This document shows, piece by piece, positions 6,551-12,724 of a stretch of 17,640 bases of DNA. The notes below the pieces were generated by a model. It was not told where the DNA came from. It made no database searches and was given only the letters and a program-made list of their open reading frames with translations. The position numbers were made by a program, and so were the translations under genes. Within the stretch, counting starts at the first letter, position 1, and every line of letters begins with the position of its first letter. The DNA is from SIG607 sp045648445 (GTDB lineage: Bacteria > Bacillota > Clostridia > Oscillospirales > Acutalibacteraceae). The stretch is from contig JAZRNY010000038.1 of NCBI GenBank assembly GCA_045648445.1, forward strand, positions 1-17,640, in the 5' to 3' direction.

Positions 6551-7387
6551 TTATTCAAGCACTTTAAAGAGTTCGGGCAGCGCAGATTCAAAGTTTACAC
6601 CGTATTCTCTTTCAGGATTTTCTTCAATTGTTTTTTCGATTGATTCACGGGTGAAGTTAACAGCTATTTGCACTGCTGCTTGTAAAGAACGGTCGTTAAT
6701 GAGCGCTCCTATCATAGCACTTGCAAAAACGTCGCCGGTACCGTGATAAATAGCATCAACTTTGCGGGTAAGAGCGTAACGAATTTCGCCGTTTTCGCAA
6801 ATTGCGGCGCCAATACGTCTGTCGTCAAAACATACGCCCGTAAGTACAACGTCGGCACCTGTAAGGTCGTAGGTGCGCTTAATAAGTTTTTCAATATATT
6901 CTTCGCTGTAGGGCGGTTCAAGATACTGCATACCGGTAAGCATTGCGGCTTCGGTTATGTTGGGAACTATAATGTCTGCAGTTTGGCAAAGAGAAAGCAT
7001 AGCGAGTGGGAAATCGTCGTCAAAGCCCTTGTAAAGTCTGCCGAAATCTGCCATGGCAGGGTCAACTATAACAAGACTTTGCTGAGTGCGAAGCATTTCA
7101 ACGGTGCGTTTAACAATGTCAGCCTGCTGTTTAGAACCTAAATAACCGCTGTAAAAAATATCGGCGGTAATGCCTTCTTTTCTCCAGTGGGAAGCGACGG
7201 GTAAAATATCTTCGGTTAAATCACGAAAAGTATAACCCGAAAAACCGCCCGTATGGGTTGAAAGTACGGCGGTAGGGATAACGGCACATTCGGCACCGCA
7301 GGCAGACAGAATTGGCAGAGCCACGGTAAGTGAGCACTTTCCAAAGCAGGAAATATCGTGAATGGCTACTACTCTTTTTTGGGACAT
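6551..7387 (-). CDS. pdxK: Pyridoxal/pyridoxamine kinase (PfkB/ribokinase superfamily)
   Basis: A 278-residue vitamin B6 salvage kinase that phosphorylates pyridoxal, pyridoxamine or pyridoxine with ATP in the cytosol. The N-terminal block HDISCFGKCSLTVALPILSA and the following AVIPTAVLSTHTGG are characteristic of pyridoxal kinases rather than sugar kinases. VDPAMAD and VPNITEA (residues about 108-147) are conserved in the family, and the catalytic GTGD motif is at 216-219 (D219 the expected base). The ATG has an AAGGTG site upstream and follows the nth stop by 6 bp. Operon neighbours are endonuclease III, an EIIC-like permease and a MATE exporter. A thiD-like hydroxymethylpyrimidine kinase is the main alternative but fits the N-terminus less well. 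Confidence 0.9.
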   Translation of the reverse strand: MSQKRVVAIHDISCFGKCSLTVALPILSACGAECAVIPTAVLSTHTGGFSGYTFRDLTEDILPVASHWRKEGITADIFYSGYLGSKQQADIVKRTVEMLRTQQSLVIVDPAMADFGRLYKGFDDDFPLAMLSLCQTADIIVPNITEAAMLTGMQYLEPPYSEEYIEKLIKRTYDLTGADVVLTGVCFDDRRIGAAICENGEIRYALTRKVDAIYHGTGDVFASAMIGALINDRSLQAAVQIAVNFTRESIEKTIEENPEREYGVNFESALPELFKVLE

Positions 7388-7393
7388 ATTTTT

Positions 7394-8020
7394 TTACACC
7401 TTCTTGGGACAAAATTCGTTAAGTACACAGTTTTCACAAAATGCTTTACGGGCGGTACAGACCTTTCTGCCGTGAAGCACACATCTGTGGCAAAAATCGT
7501 TTGATTTATTAGCGGGGAGTATTTTTCTCATATCCATTTCCGCTTTAAAAGGGTCTTTGGTATTTATAAAACCAAGTCTGTTTGAGAGTCTTATAAAATG
7601 AGTGTCGGCAACGACGGCGGGCTTGCCGTAAATATCACCGCAAACAAGATTAGCGGTTTTTCTTCCTACACCGGGAAGTTTTGTAAGTTCTTCTATAGTG
7701 TCGGGGATTTTTCCGCCGAAATCACTACAAAGCATTTTTCCGATTTCTACAAGGCTTTTTGCCTTGCTTTTATAAAGACCGCAGGTTTTGATTAAATCTT
7801 CAACCTCGCTTAAAGGGGCGTTTGCCAAAGCGTAGCAGTCGGGAAATCGCTCAAAAAGGGCAGGGGTTACAATATTCACCCTTGCATCTGTGCATTGTGC
7901 AGAAAGACGTGTTGCAATTAAAAGTTCAAATGGATTTTTATAGTTTAATGAGCATATAGCATCGGGGTATTCTTTTTCAAAAGCCTCAACGCATAAAAGG
8001 GCACGTTCTTTTTTAGTCAT
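7394..8020 (-). CDS. nth: Endonuclease III (DNA glycosylase/AP lyase)
   Basis: 208 residues, the usual length. It removes oxidised pyrimidines and nicks abasic sites in base excision repair. The helix-hairpin-helix LPGVGRKTANLV contains the catalytic lysine K121, and D139 (VADTH) is the conserved aspartate. The C-terminus has the full [4Fe-4S] ligand set C188-x6-C195-x2-C198-x5-C204 preceded by LHGRKVC. The start codon overlaps the end of the EIIC-like gene by 8 bp, indicating translational coupling; the kinase gene follows after 6 bp. Confidence 0.96.
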   Translation of the reverse strand: MTKKERALLCVEAFEKEYPDAICSLNYKNPFELLIATRLSAQCTDARVNIVTPALFERFPDCYALANAPLSEVEDLIKTCGLYKSKAKSLVEIGKMLCSDFGGKIPDTIEELTKLPGVGRKTANLVCGDIYGKPAVVADTHFIRLSNRLGFINTKDPFKAEMDMRKILPANKSNDFCHRCVLHGRKVCTARKAFCENCVLNEFCPKKV

Positions 8021-9056
8021 GGGTTTTAAGGGACATATAGCCGTTTTTAATCATTCCCATTTTGCGCATACCTTCGCTAAAGGCAAGAGAAACGACTGCA
8101 GGAAGAATAAAGTGCATTAAAGCGATTAAAAGCAAAGCCTTTATAGAGGTCATTCCGTTATCAACCATAGCGCCGAAAGCGGCGAACTGACCAACCAGTC
8201 CTGCGCTTCCCATACCCGAACCTACGGGGGTGCTTACCATTTTAAATACGGCAGAAGCAACGGGTCCTAAAATAGCGCTTGCAAAAATAGAGGGCAACCA
8301 AATTTGAGGATGGCGAACAATGTTTGGCATTTGAAGCATCGAGGTTCCAAGACCTTGCGCCATAAGACCGCCGAATTTGTTTTCGCGGTAACTGATAACT
8401 GCAAAGCCTACCATATTACAACAGCAACCTATTGTGGCGGCGCCTGCGGCAAGACCGCTCAGCCCCATTGAAACACCTATTGCTGCGCTTGAAATGGGGA
8501 GGGTTAAGAAAATACCCATAACAACCGATACAATCATACCGCCTACAACGGGGTGTTTATCAACGTTAACGTTTACAAGGTTACCAAGCCACTTCATAGC
8601 AAAGGAAATGTAAGGTCCGATAAGGAAAGCGGCAAGACTTCCTGCAATTATACAGCAAAGAGGGGTTACGATTATATCAACCTTTGTTTTGCCCGAAACG
8701 AGAGCGCCGATTTCAACGGCTATGTAAGCGGCAATAAATGCGCCTAAGGGTTCACCGGGGGCGCCAAAGGCAAATTTACCTGCATCAATAATGGGAAAGG
8801 CGCCGACCATACCGCAAACAGCGGCAGAAACTGTAGTTAAAGGAGAAGCTTTTAACTTAGCGGCGACACCAACACCGATACCTGCGCCGGTTATGGTTTT
8901 TGCAAAACTTGCCACGTAGCCAAGATAGGTGCCGACTACACCGGGAATAAAGGATGCAATCTGACTTAAGATTGTACCTATAATAAGTGTGGCAAAAAGG
9001 CCGAGAGCCATACCGGAAAGTCCGTCAATAAAAATACGGTTAAATATTTTTTTCAT
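8013..9056 (-). CDS. PTS EIIC-like membrane permease (PfoR / PTS_EIIC_2 family), orphan
   Basis: 347 residues, eight to ten hydrophobic segments. The regions GAGIGVGVAAKLKASPLTTV and EPLGAFIAAYIAVEIGALVSGKTKVDIIVTPL (quoted in parts: GAFIAAYIAVEIGALVSGK and KVDIIVTPL) are typical of the EIIC family that includes PfoR. No EIIA or EIIB domain or gene lies nearby, so sugar phosphorylation by the PTS is not shown and the substrate is unknown. An in-frame GTG lies 9 nt upstream, but AGGAG is 8 nt before the ATG at 9056, which decides the start. It is the first gene of the operon with nth, the pyridoxal kinase gene and MATE, driven by the promoter at 9120-9149. Confidence 0.85.
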   Translation of the reverse strand: MKKIFNRIFIDGLSGMALGLFATLIIGTILSQIASFIPGVVGTYLGYVASFAKTITGAGIGVGVAAKLKASPLTTVSAAVCGMVGAFPIIDAGKFAFGAPGEPLGAFIAAYIAVEIGALVSGKTKVDIIVTPLCCIIAGSLAAFLIGPYISFAMKWLGNLVNVNVDKHPVVGGMIVSVVMGIFLTLPISSAAIGVSMGLSGLAAGAATIGCCCNMVGFAVISYRENKFGGLMAQGLGTSMLQMPNIVRHPQIWLPSIFASAILGPVASAVFKMVSTPVGSGMGSAGLVGQFAAFGAMVDNGMTSIKALLLIALMHFILPAVVSLAFSEGMRKMGMIKNGYMSLKTHD

Positions 9057-9119
9057 TTTTTTCACTCCTGTGAGAAGAATTGTATGGGAAAATGATATTT
9101 ACCCACTATATACTCCTTT

Positions 9120-9149
9120 ATTATACTACTAATATATATAAATAGTCAA
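9120..9149 (-). promoter_or_regulatory. Sigma-A promoter of the EIIC-nth-pdxK-MATE operon
   Basis: TTGACT (9149-9144), an 18-bp spacer and TATAAT (9125-9120) on the minus strand, giving a leader of about 57 nt. The leader contains an imperfect inverted repeat (GGGTAAAT and ATTTTCCC, loop ATC). The promoter lies immediately after the terminator of the upstream GH16 gene. Confidence 0.75.
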
Positions 9150-9154
9150 TATAA

Positions 9155-9182
9155 AAAACGCAGAGCCTAAACTCTGCGTTTT
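9155..9182 (-). terminator. Intrinsic terminator of the GH16 gene
   Basis: An 11-bp perfect stem, AAAACGCAGAG (9155-9165) and CTCTGCGTTTT (9172-9182), with a 6-nt loop, 6 bp after the GH16 stop codon. On the minus strand the 3' arm runs into TTTTTT. The symmetric A/T tails mean it could also work on the other strand. Confidence 0.85.
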
Positions 9183-9188
9183 AGATGT

Positions 9189-10010
9189 TTATCTTTTGGA
9201 AATGGTGCCGTCTTCATTAAAATCGTAAAGTTCGCCCGTTTCGTCCTGATAAAGACGTATGTAGTCGATTTTATATTCGATAGGCTCGGTTCTGTCTTCC
9301 TCGGGAGCAGAAATATGGGGAAGTCCGAAAGCCATACTGATTATAAAATAAATCGGAGTATGGAAGGCGGAATACATAGGATTATTTATATCTACATGGG
9401 TAAAGGGTACGCCGTCAACCGTAAACTCTGCAAAATCCTTGGTCCAGTAATAGCCAATGGTGTGATAATCCTCGGAAAAGGAAGGATTAACCTGAATCTT
9501 GTGGGCAATTTCACCTGCTCCAAAGCTTATGTGATGGGGCTTTTTATATATTCTGTCGCGCCACCAAGCGTGAAGGGTTGATTCAATTTTGGTGTCGTCC
9601 TCAAACATTTCGAAAATATCGATTTCGGTATTCAAAAGTGCGCCGTTATAGTCAGACTTGGTCCAAAAGCCCGGCCAGATACCCTTACCGCCTTTGGGAA
9701 GTTTTGCTCTTATTTCGGCATAGCCGTTTTTACCGACGAATGACATTTTAGGCCATACACTCTTTGAAAAGGGAGGAAATTTTGCCTTTATTTCCATATA
9801 ACCCTTGCCAAACGTTCTGTTTTTATACTTAATCATTGCACCGGCGGTTTTGTCAACGCTCAGATGCAGTAAGCCGTCGCTTACGGTGACGTTTCTCTTT
9901 TCGTATTTTACGGTACCGTCTTTGGTGGGCGCTTTTTCGCCGTCGTCAACGTGGGTGGGAATTATTCCCGTTACAGGCTCTTTGCCTTTAAAAAACTCGG
10001 AAAATTCCAT
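9189..10010 (-). CDS. GH16 family glycoside hydrolase (beta-glucanase/laminarinase-like)
   Basis: 273 residues from the first ATG; homology continues 25 codons upstream (see 10011-10085). GH16 enzymes cleave beta-1,3/1,4-glucans or galactans on a beta-jelly-roll fold. The active-site motif E-I-D-I-F-E lies at residues 129-134 (E129 nucleophile, D131, E134 acid/base). GIWPGFW and the C-terminal IEYKIDYIRLYQ strand are also typical. A roughly 26-residue unit is repeated in tandem at about 66-91 and 92-117 (GYMEIKAKFP...SVWP and GYAEIRAKLP...GIWP). There is no signal peptide, so the product should be cytosolic, unusual for a polysaccharide hydrolase. It is monocistronic with its own promoter and terminator. 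Exact substrate is not predictable. Confidence 0.88.
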   Translation of the reverse strand: MEFSEFFKGKEPVTGIIPTHVDDGEKAPTKDGTVKYEKRNVTVSDGLLHLSVDKTAGAMIKYKNRTFGKGYMEIKAKFPPFSKSVWPKMSFVGKNGYAEIRAKLPKGGKGIWPGFWTKSDYNGALLNTEIDIFEMFEDDTKIESTLHAWWRDRIYKKPHHISFGAGEIAHKIQVNPSFSEDYHTIGYYWTKDFAEFTVDGVPFTHVDINNPMYSAFHTPIYFIISMAFGLPHISAPEEDRTEPIEYKIDYIRLYQDETGELYDFNEDGTISKR

Positions 10011-10085
10011 TATTTCCCAGTTATTGAGGTCATCTTCATTCTTAAAAGTGTTTTCAAAAATAAGTTTTTTATAATTTTGACTCGT
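10011..10085 (-). other. Probable N-terminal extension of the GH16 protein, starting at ACG
   Basis: In frame with the GH16 gene, the 25 codons upstream of the ATG encode (T)SQNYKKLIFENTFKN followed by EDDLNNWEI. This looks like the usual first strand of GH16 domains (pattern LIFEDxF...LxxWE). An in-frame stop (TAA, 10089-10091) lies two codons before the ACG at 10083-10085. No ATG, GTG or TTG is available in between. A strong AAAGGAG site (10096-10102) lies 10 nt before the ACG. Either ACG initiates, or an ATG was lost by one base change or is misread in the assembly. Confidence 0.6.
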
Positions 10086-10095
10086 TTTTTATCCG

Positions 10096-10109
10096 CTCCT
10101 TTCAAGGAG
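10096..10109. promoter_or_regulatory. 14-bp palindrome over the GH16 ribosome binding site and +1 region
   Basis: CTCCTT-TC-AAGGAG is a perfect 6+6 inverted repeat. It contains the AAAGGAG ribosome binding site and covers the expected transcription start about 7 nt after the -10 box. It might be an operator, or chance complementarity to the Shine-Dalgarno sequence. Confidence 0.4.
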
Positions 10110-10110
10110 A

Positions 10111-10139
10111 AGGATAGCAAATCAAGATAAATGTGTCAA
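10111..10139 (-). promoter_or_regulatory. Sigma-A promoter of the GH16 gene
   Basis: TTGACA (10139-10134), exactly 17 bp, then TATCCT (10116-10111) on the minus strand. The predicted transcript starts near 10103-10104, leaving a leader of about 18 nt before the ACG codon. There is no room for a signal peptide upstream. Confidence 0.75.
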
Positions 10140-10151
10140 TAAAAAAATTTT

Positions 10152-12479
10152 TCAGGCGGTTTTCAAAATTGCCGCAATTACCGTTATGTCATCCTCTTTT
10201 TTGTCGGTGCGACGGCGTCTTGCGCATTTGGAAATTCTTTCCGCCAACGCCTGAGCACTGCCGTCATCCCAACCTTCTATTTCGGCGCTTATCCAATCGG
10301 TACCCTCACTTGCGGCGCCGTCGGACATCATAAGAACAATATCTCCTTTTTTCATTGTTATTACCGCTTTATCAAAGGAGACACCGCGTAAAATTCCTGC
10401 AGGAAGCGAGGTGCTTTGTGCTTTTCCCGCCCTGCCTGAACGGCGAATTATGGTAGGCGCCGCGCCTGCCTTTAAAAGACGCGTTTTTCCTGTAAAAAGG
10501 TCAATTTCGGCAATATCTAAGGTTGCAAGAGACTCATCTGTTGATTTAAACAGCATAGAGGAATTTAAAATTTTAAGGGCGGCGTCAAAATCAAAACCCG
10601 CCTTTAAAAGTCGGCACATAAGACCGCTTGCCATAGCGCCGTCAACAGCAGCCCTTCCGCCGGTTCCCATACCGTCGGATAAAATTATAATAAGTTTGCC
10701 TTTGCCGTCAAAAAAGTATTCGTAAGAGTCACCGCAAATTGAATTGCCTTTACTGCCTATTTGATTTACGCCGATATCGGCGGTAAGATATGCGTGTTCG
10801 CTTGCAGTAATATAGGCGTTATTGGATGAAAAGGTAATAAGGGGAGGGTCAAAATCGCGGTCACAGGCAACGCATAAGGCTTTCATAATATCGGCGCGGT
10901 TAAGCACAATGTCCTTTGCATTTTTTATGCATATATCTACCGTTAAATGGTCCTCTTTGTCAAGTTTTACACCACATTCGTCGGCAACTATATCAAGATT
11001 TTTAAGGGTTGAAGCAATGCGAGAAGCCATAGCGGTATCATATTTTTGGTCGATTTCAAATTCTTTTGAAAGGGAAGAAAGCATTTGGGCTATTCCTAAA
11101 AACTGGTCTGTAACAACGCTTCTGACTTCTTCAATACGCTTTTCGGCTGAAATAGCAAGAGCGTATTCGCTGTAATGTTTATAAACGGCGCCTCCCATTC
11201 TTGAACATCTTAAACATCTGCCCTTAAATTCTTCGTCGCAAAATCTTTCAACACCGCTTTCGCCGTTTTTTACCGCCTTTGTCATAGCCATTACGGCGGC
11301 TAAGGTTTGATCGTATTTTGTTTCCCAACAAAAAATCTGCATTGAACAACCTTTACAGGCGTCGCCCTCGATTTTGGTAAGAACCTTTTTAAAATCAGGA
11401 CAGTTGATTTTTGAAAGTTGGCTTGATACGTTTTCTACCGTTTCGGACACTTCTTTTAATGCGTTTCCTGCAAGATTTAGTCGCATGGTTAATGCTTTTT
11501 TAAGTCCTTCGGGACGTATAACGGTTACCGAACGGGCAAAATATTTTGAAAATCGGCGAAGTACGGTTTTAGGTAACATTAAATAAATTCCGCAACCTAT
11601 AATTGCCTCAATAACCACAACAAAACTTTCATTTGTAAAACTGCCGGTAAGGGCACCGATTAAAGAAGCGCTTAAAAATGCGCAAGATATGGCAAATTTT
11701 CCCATATCAGCAAAAATACCGGCCATAAGACCGCCGAAACTAAGCATTACGGTAACACTGGCTGAATCCCCTAAGGATGCGCTGCTCAGCGCCGCCGCAA
11801 CTCCGAATATAGCGCCCGTTCCGGCACCTGCCTGTCGGGCGGCAAGAAGAATGAAAAATATAAAAACAATTCTTCCTACCGATAAATCTCCAAAGGTAAA
11901 GGTGTTAAGTCCCGTCAGCACCACCGATATACAAATAACTGCACTTGCAGACTGCTCGGTTGAAAGTCCCGATTTGCATTTTATAAGAGAATGTGAACCG
12001 CTGTGCAAAAAGTAAGCAACACCGCCCGAAAGTAACGCCTCAATAATGGCGAAGGTAATGCCGCCGCTAAGACCTTTTAAGGTTGAAACGCCCGTAAAAA
12101 ATGATGATAAAAAGGCAATAAATCCGCAAAAAATCGGCTTTTCTCGGGTAAATTTAATTTTTGATGTTAAAAGTCTTATGGCAACAACCGTAAGTACTGC
12201 GGCAATATACCTGAAACCGCCGTCACCGGTAACTGGAAATATGTAACCGATTATGCAACCCATAGCCGCTGATGGCATATAGGTCATTGGACTTGCCGCC
12301 GCAGCAGAAATGCCAAAGGGAATATATTTTCCGAAAACGGCTGCGCGGCTGCATAAAAACGAAGCGGTTAAAAATATAATGTGAATAACTACTTCGTAAA
12401 AGATTTCTTTTCCCGTAAGGGCAGTTCGCTGTTTTACTGCATTAATTTTTCTTTTTATTGCGCTTATGTTTTCCTTCAT
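10152..12479 (-). CDS. spoIIE: Stage II sporulation protein E (SpoIIE), serine phosphatase
   Basis: 775 residues (827 in B. subtilis). SpoIIE dephosphorylates the anti-anti-sigma factor SpoIIAA, releasing sigma-F in the forespore, and acts at the polar septum with FtsZ. About ten membrane segments fill residues 20-305. A central region follows with conserved cysteines (CKGCSMQIFCW and CLRCSRMG, about 375-425). The PP2C-type phosphatase domain spans about 560-775, with metal-binding aspartates in GDSYEYF (D584), LSDGMGTG (D602), MSDGA (D720) and EDDIT (D763/D764). A GTG 33 nt upstream is in frame, but the predicted transcript starts at about that point; AAGGAG (12488-12493), 8 nt before the ATG, fixes the start at 12479. 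It diverges from mnmE. Confidence 0.96.
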   Translation of the reverse strand: MKENISAIKRKINAVKQRTALTGKEIFYEVVIHIIFLTASFLCSRAAVFGKYIPFGISAAAASPMTYMPSAAMGCIIGYIFPVTGDGGFRYIAAVLTVVAIRLLTSKIKFTREKPIFCGFIAFLSSFFTGVSTLKGLSGGITFAIIEALLSGGVAYFLHSGSHSLIKCKSGLSTEQSASAVICISVVLTGLNTFTFGDLSVGRIVFIFFILLAARQAGAGTGAIFGVAAALSSASLGDSASVTVMLSFGGLMAGIFADMGKFAISCAFLSASLIGALTGSFTNESFVVVIEAIIGCGIYLMLPKTVLRRFSKYFARSVTVIRPEGLKKALTMRLNLAGNALKEVSETVENVSSQLSKINCPDFKKVLTKIEGDACKGCSMQIFCWETKYDQTLAAVMAMTKAVKNGESGVERFCDEEFKGRCLRCSRMGGAVYKHYSEYALAISAEKRIEEVRSVVTDQFLGIAQMLSSLSKEFEIDQKYDTAMASRIASTLKNLDIVADECGVKLDKEDHLTVDICIKNAKDIVLNRADIMKALCVACDRDFDPPLITFSSNNAYITASEHAYLTADIGVNQIGSKGNSICGDSYEYFFDGKGKLIIILSDGMGTGGRAAVDGAMASGLMCRLLKAGFDFDAALKILNSSMLFKSTDESLATLDIAEIDLFTGKTRLLKAGAAPTIIRRSGRAGKAQSTSLPAGILRGVSFDKAVITMKKGDIVLMMSDGAASEGTDWISAEIEGWDDGSAQALAERISKCARRRRTDKKEDDITVIAAILKTA

Positions 12480-12487
12480 TTTTAAAA

Positions 12488-12493
12488 CTCCTT
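12488..12493 (-). promoter_or_regulatory. Ribosome binding site deciding the spoIIE start
   Basis: AAGGAG, 8 nt upstream of the ATG at 12479. The longer reading frame from GTG at 12512 has no such site and begins at about the predicted +1 of the promoter. Confidence 0.8.
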
Positions 12494-12517
12494 GCTTTAC
12501 ATATTTTTCCACAGCAT

Positions 12518-12552
12518 ATTATAACTAAATTCCTTTAAAAAATTTGTCGCAA
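12518..12552 (-). promoter_or_regulatory. spoIIE promoter with 21-bp spacer and Spo0A-box-like site
   Basis: A perfect TATAAT (12523-12518) is preceded, after 21 bp, by the -35-like GCGACA (12550-12545). Overlapping the -35 region, the plus strand reads TTTGTCGCAA (12543-12552), one mismatch from the core Spo0A box TGTCGAA. In B. subtilis the spoIIE and spoIIG promoters have the same over-long spacing and are activated by phosphorylated Spo0A bound near -35. Assignment is by analogy. Confidence 0.6.
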
Positions 12553-12659
12553 TAATGGGGAAAGATTTCAAATATTTTTGTAAAAACCAAGGGAAAATGT
12601 TGGAAATAGCAAATAATCGGAAACATTAAGTAATATTATTTTAACAAGTTATTAAAATG

Positions 12660-12688
12660 TTGCAATTAAGTGCAATTTATGTTAAAAT
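12660..12688 (+). promoter_or_regulatory. Sigma-A promoter of the mnmE operon
   Basis: TTGCAA (12660-12665), exactly 17 bp, TAAAAT (12683-12688), about 37 nt before the mnmE start. Two copies of TGCAATT (12661-12667, 12671-12677) lie exactly 10 bp apart within it. The rest of the 12553-12659 gap shows nothing recognisable. Confidence 0.6.
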
Positions 12689-12724
12689 AAAATGTAATTT
12701 TATGTTTTAAAAGGTGGTGGAGTA

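Noticed and set aside
9062..9106. Short leader peptide frame (GTG, 14 codons, TGA) upstream of the EIIC-like gene, preceded by AAAGGAG
   Set aside because: The AAAGGAG lies at 9113-9119, between the -10 box and the predicted +1, so most of it would not be in the mRNA; the GTG would be nearly leaderless.
10140..10170. Weak inverted repeat at the spoIIE 3' end as a terminator
   Set aside because: The stem GGCAATTTT/AAAACCGCC has two central mismatches and lies in the coding end; not convincing despite the following T run.
12480..12512. Longer spoIIE start at GTG 12512
   Set aside because: The GTG coincides with the predicted transcription start and lacks a ribosome binding site, while the ATG at 12479 has a perfect one.
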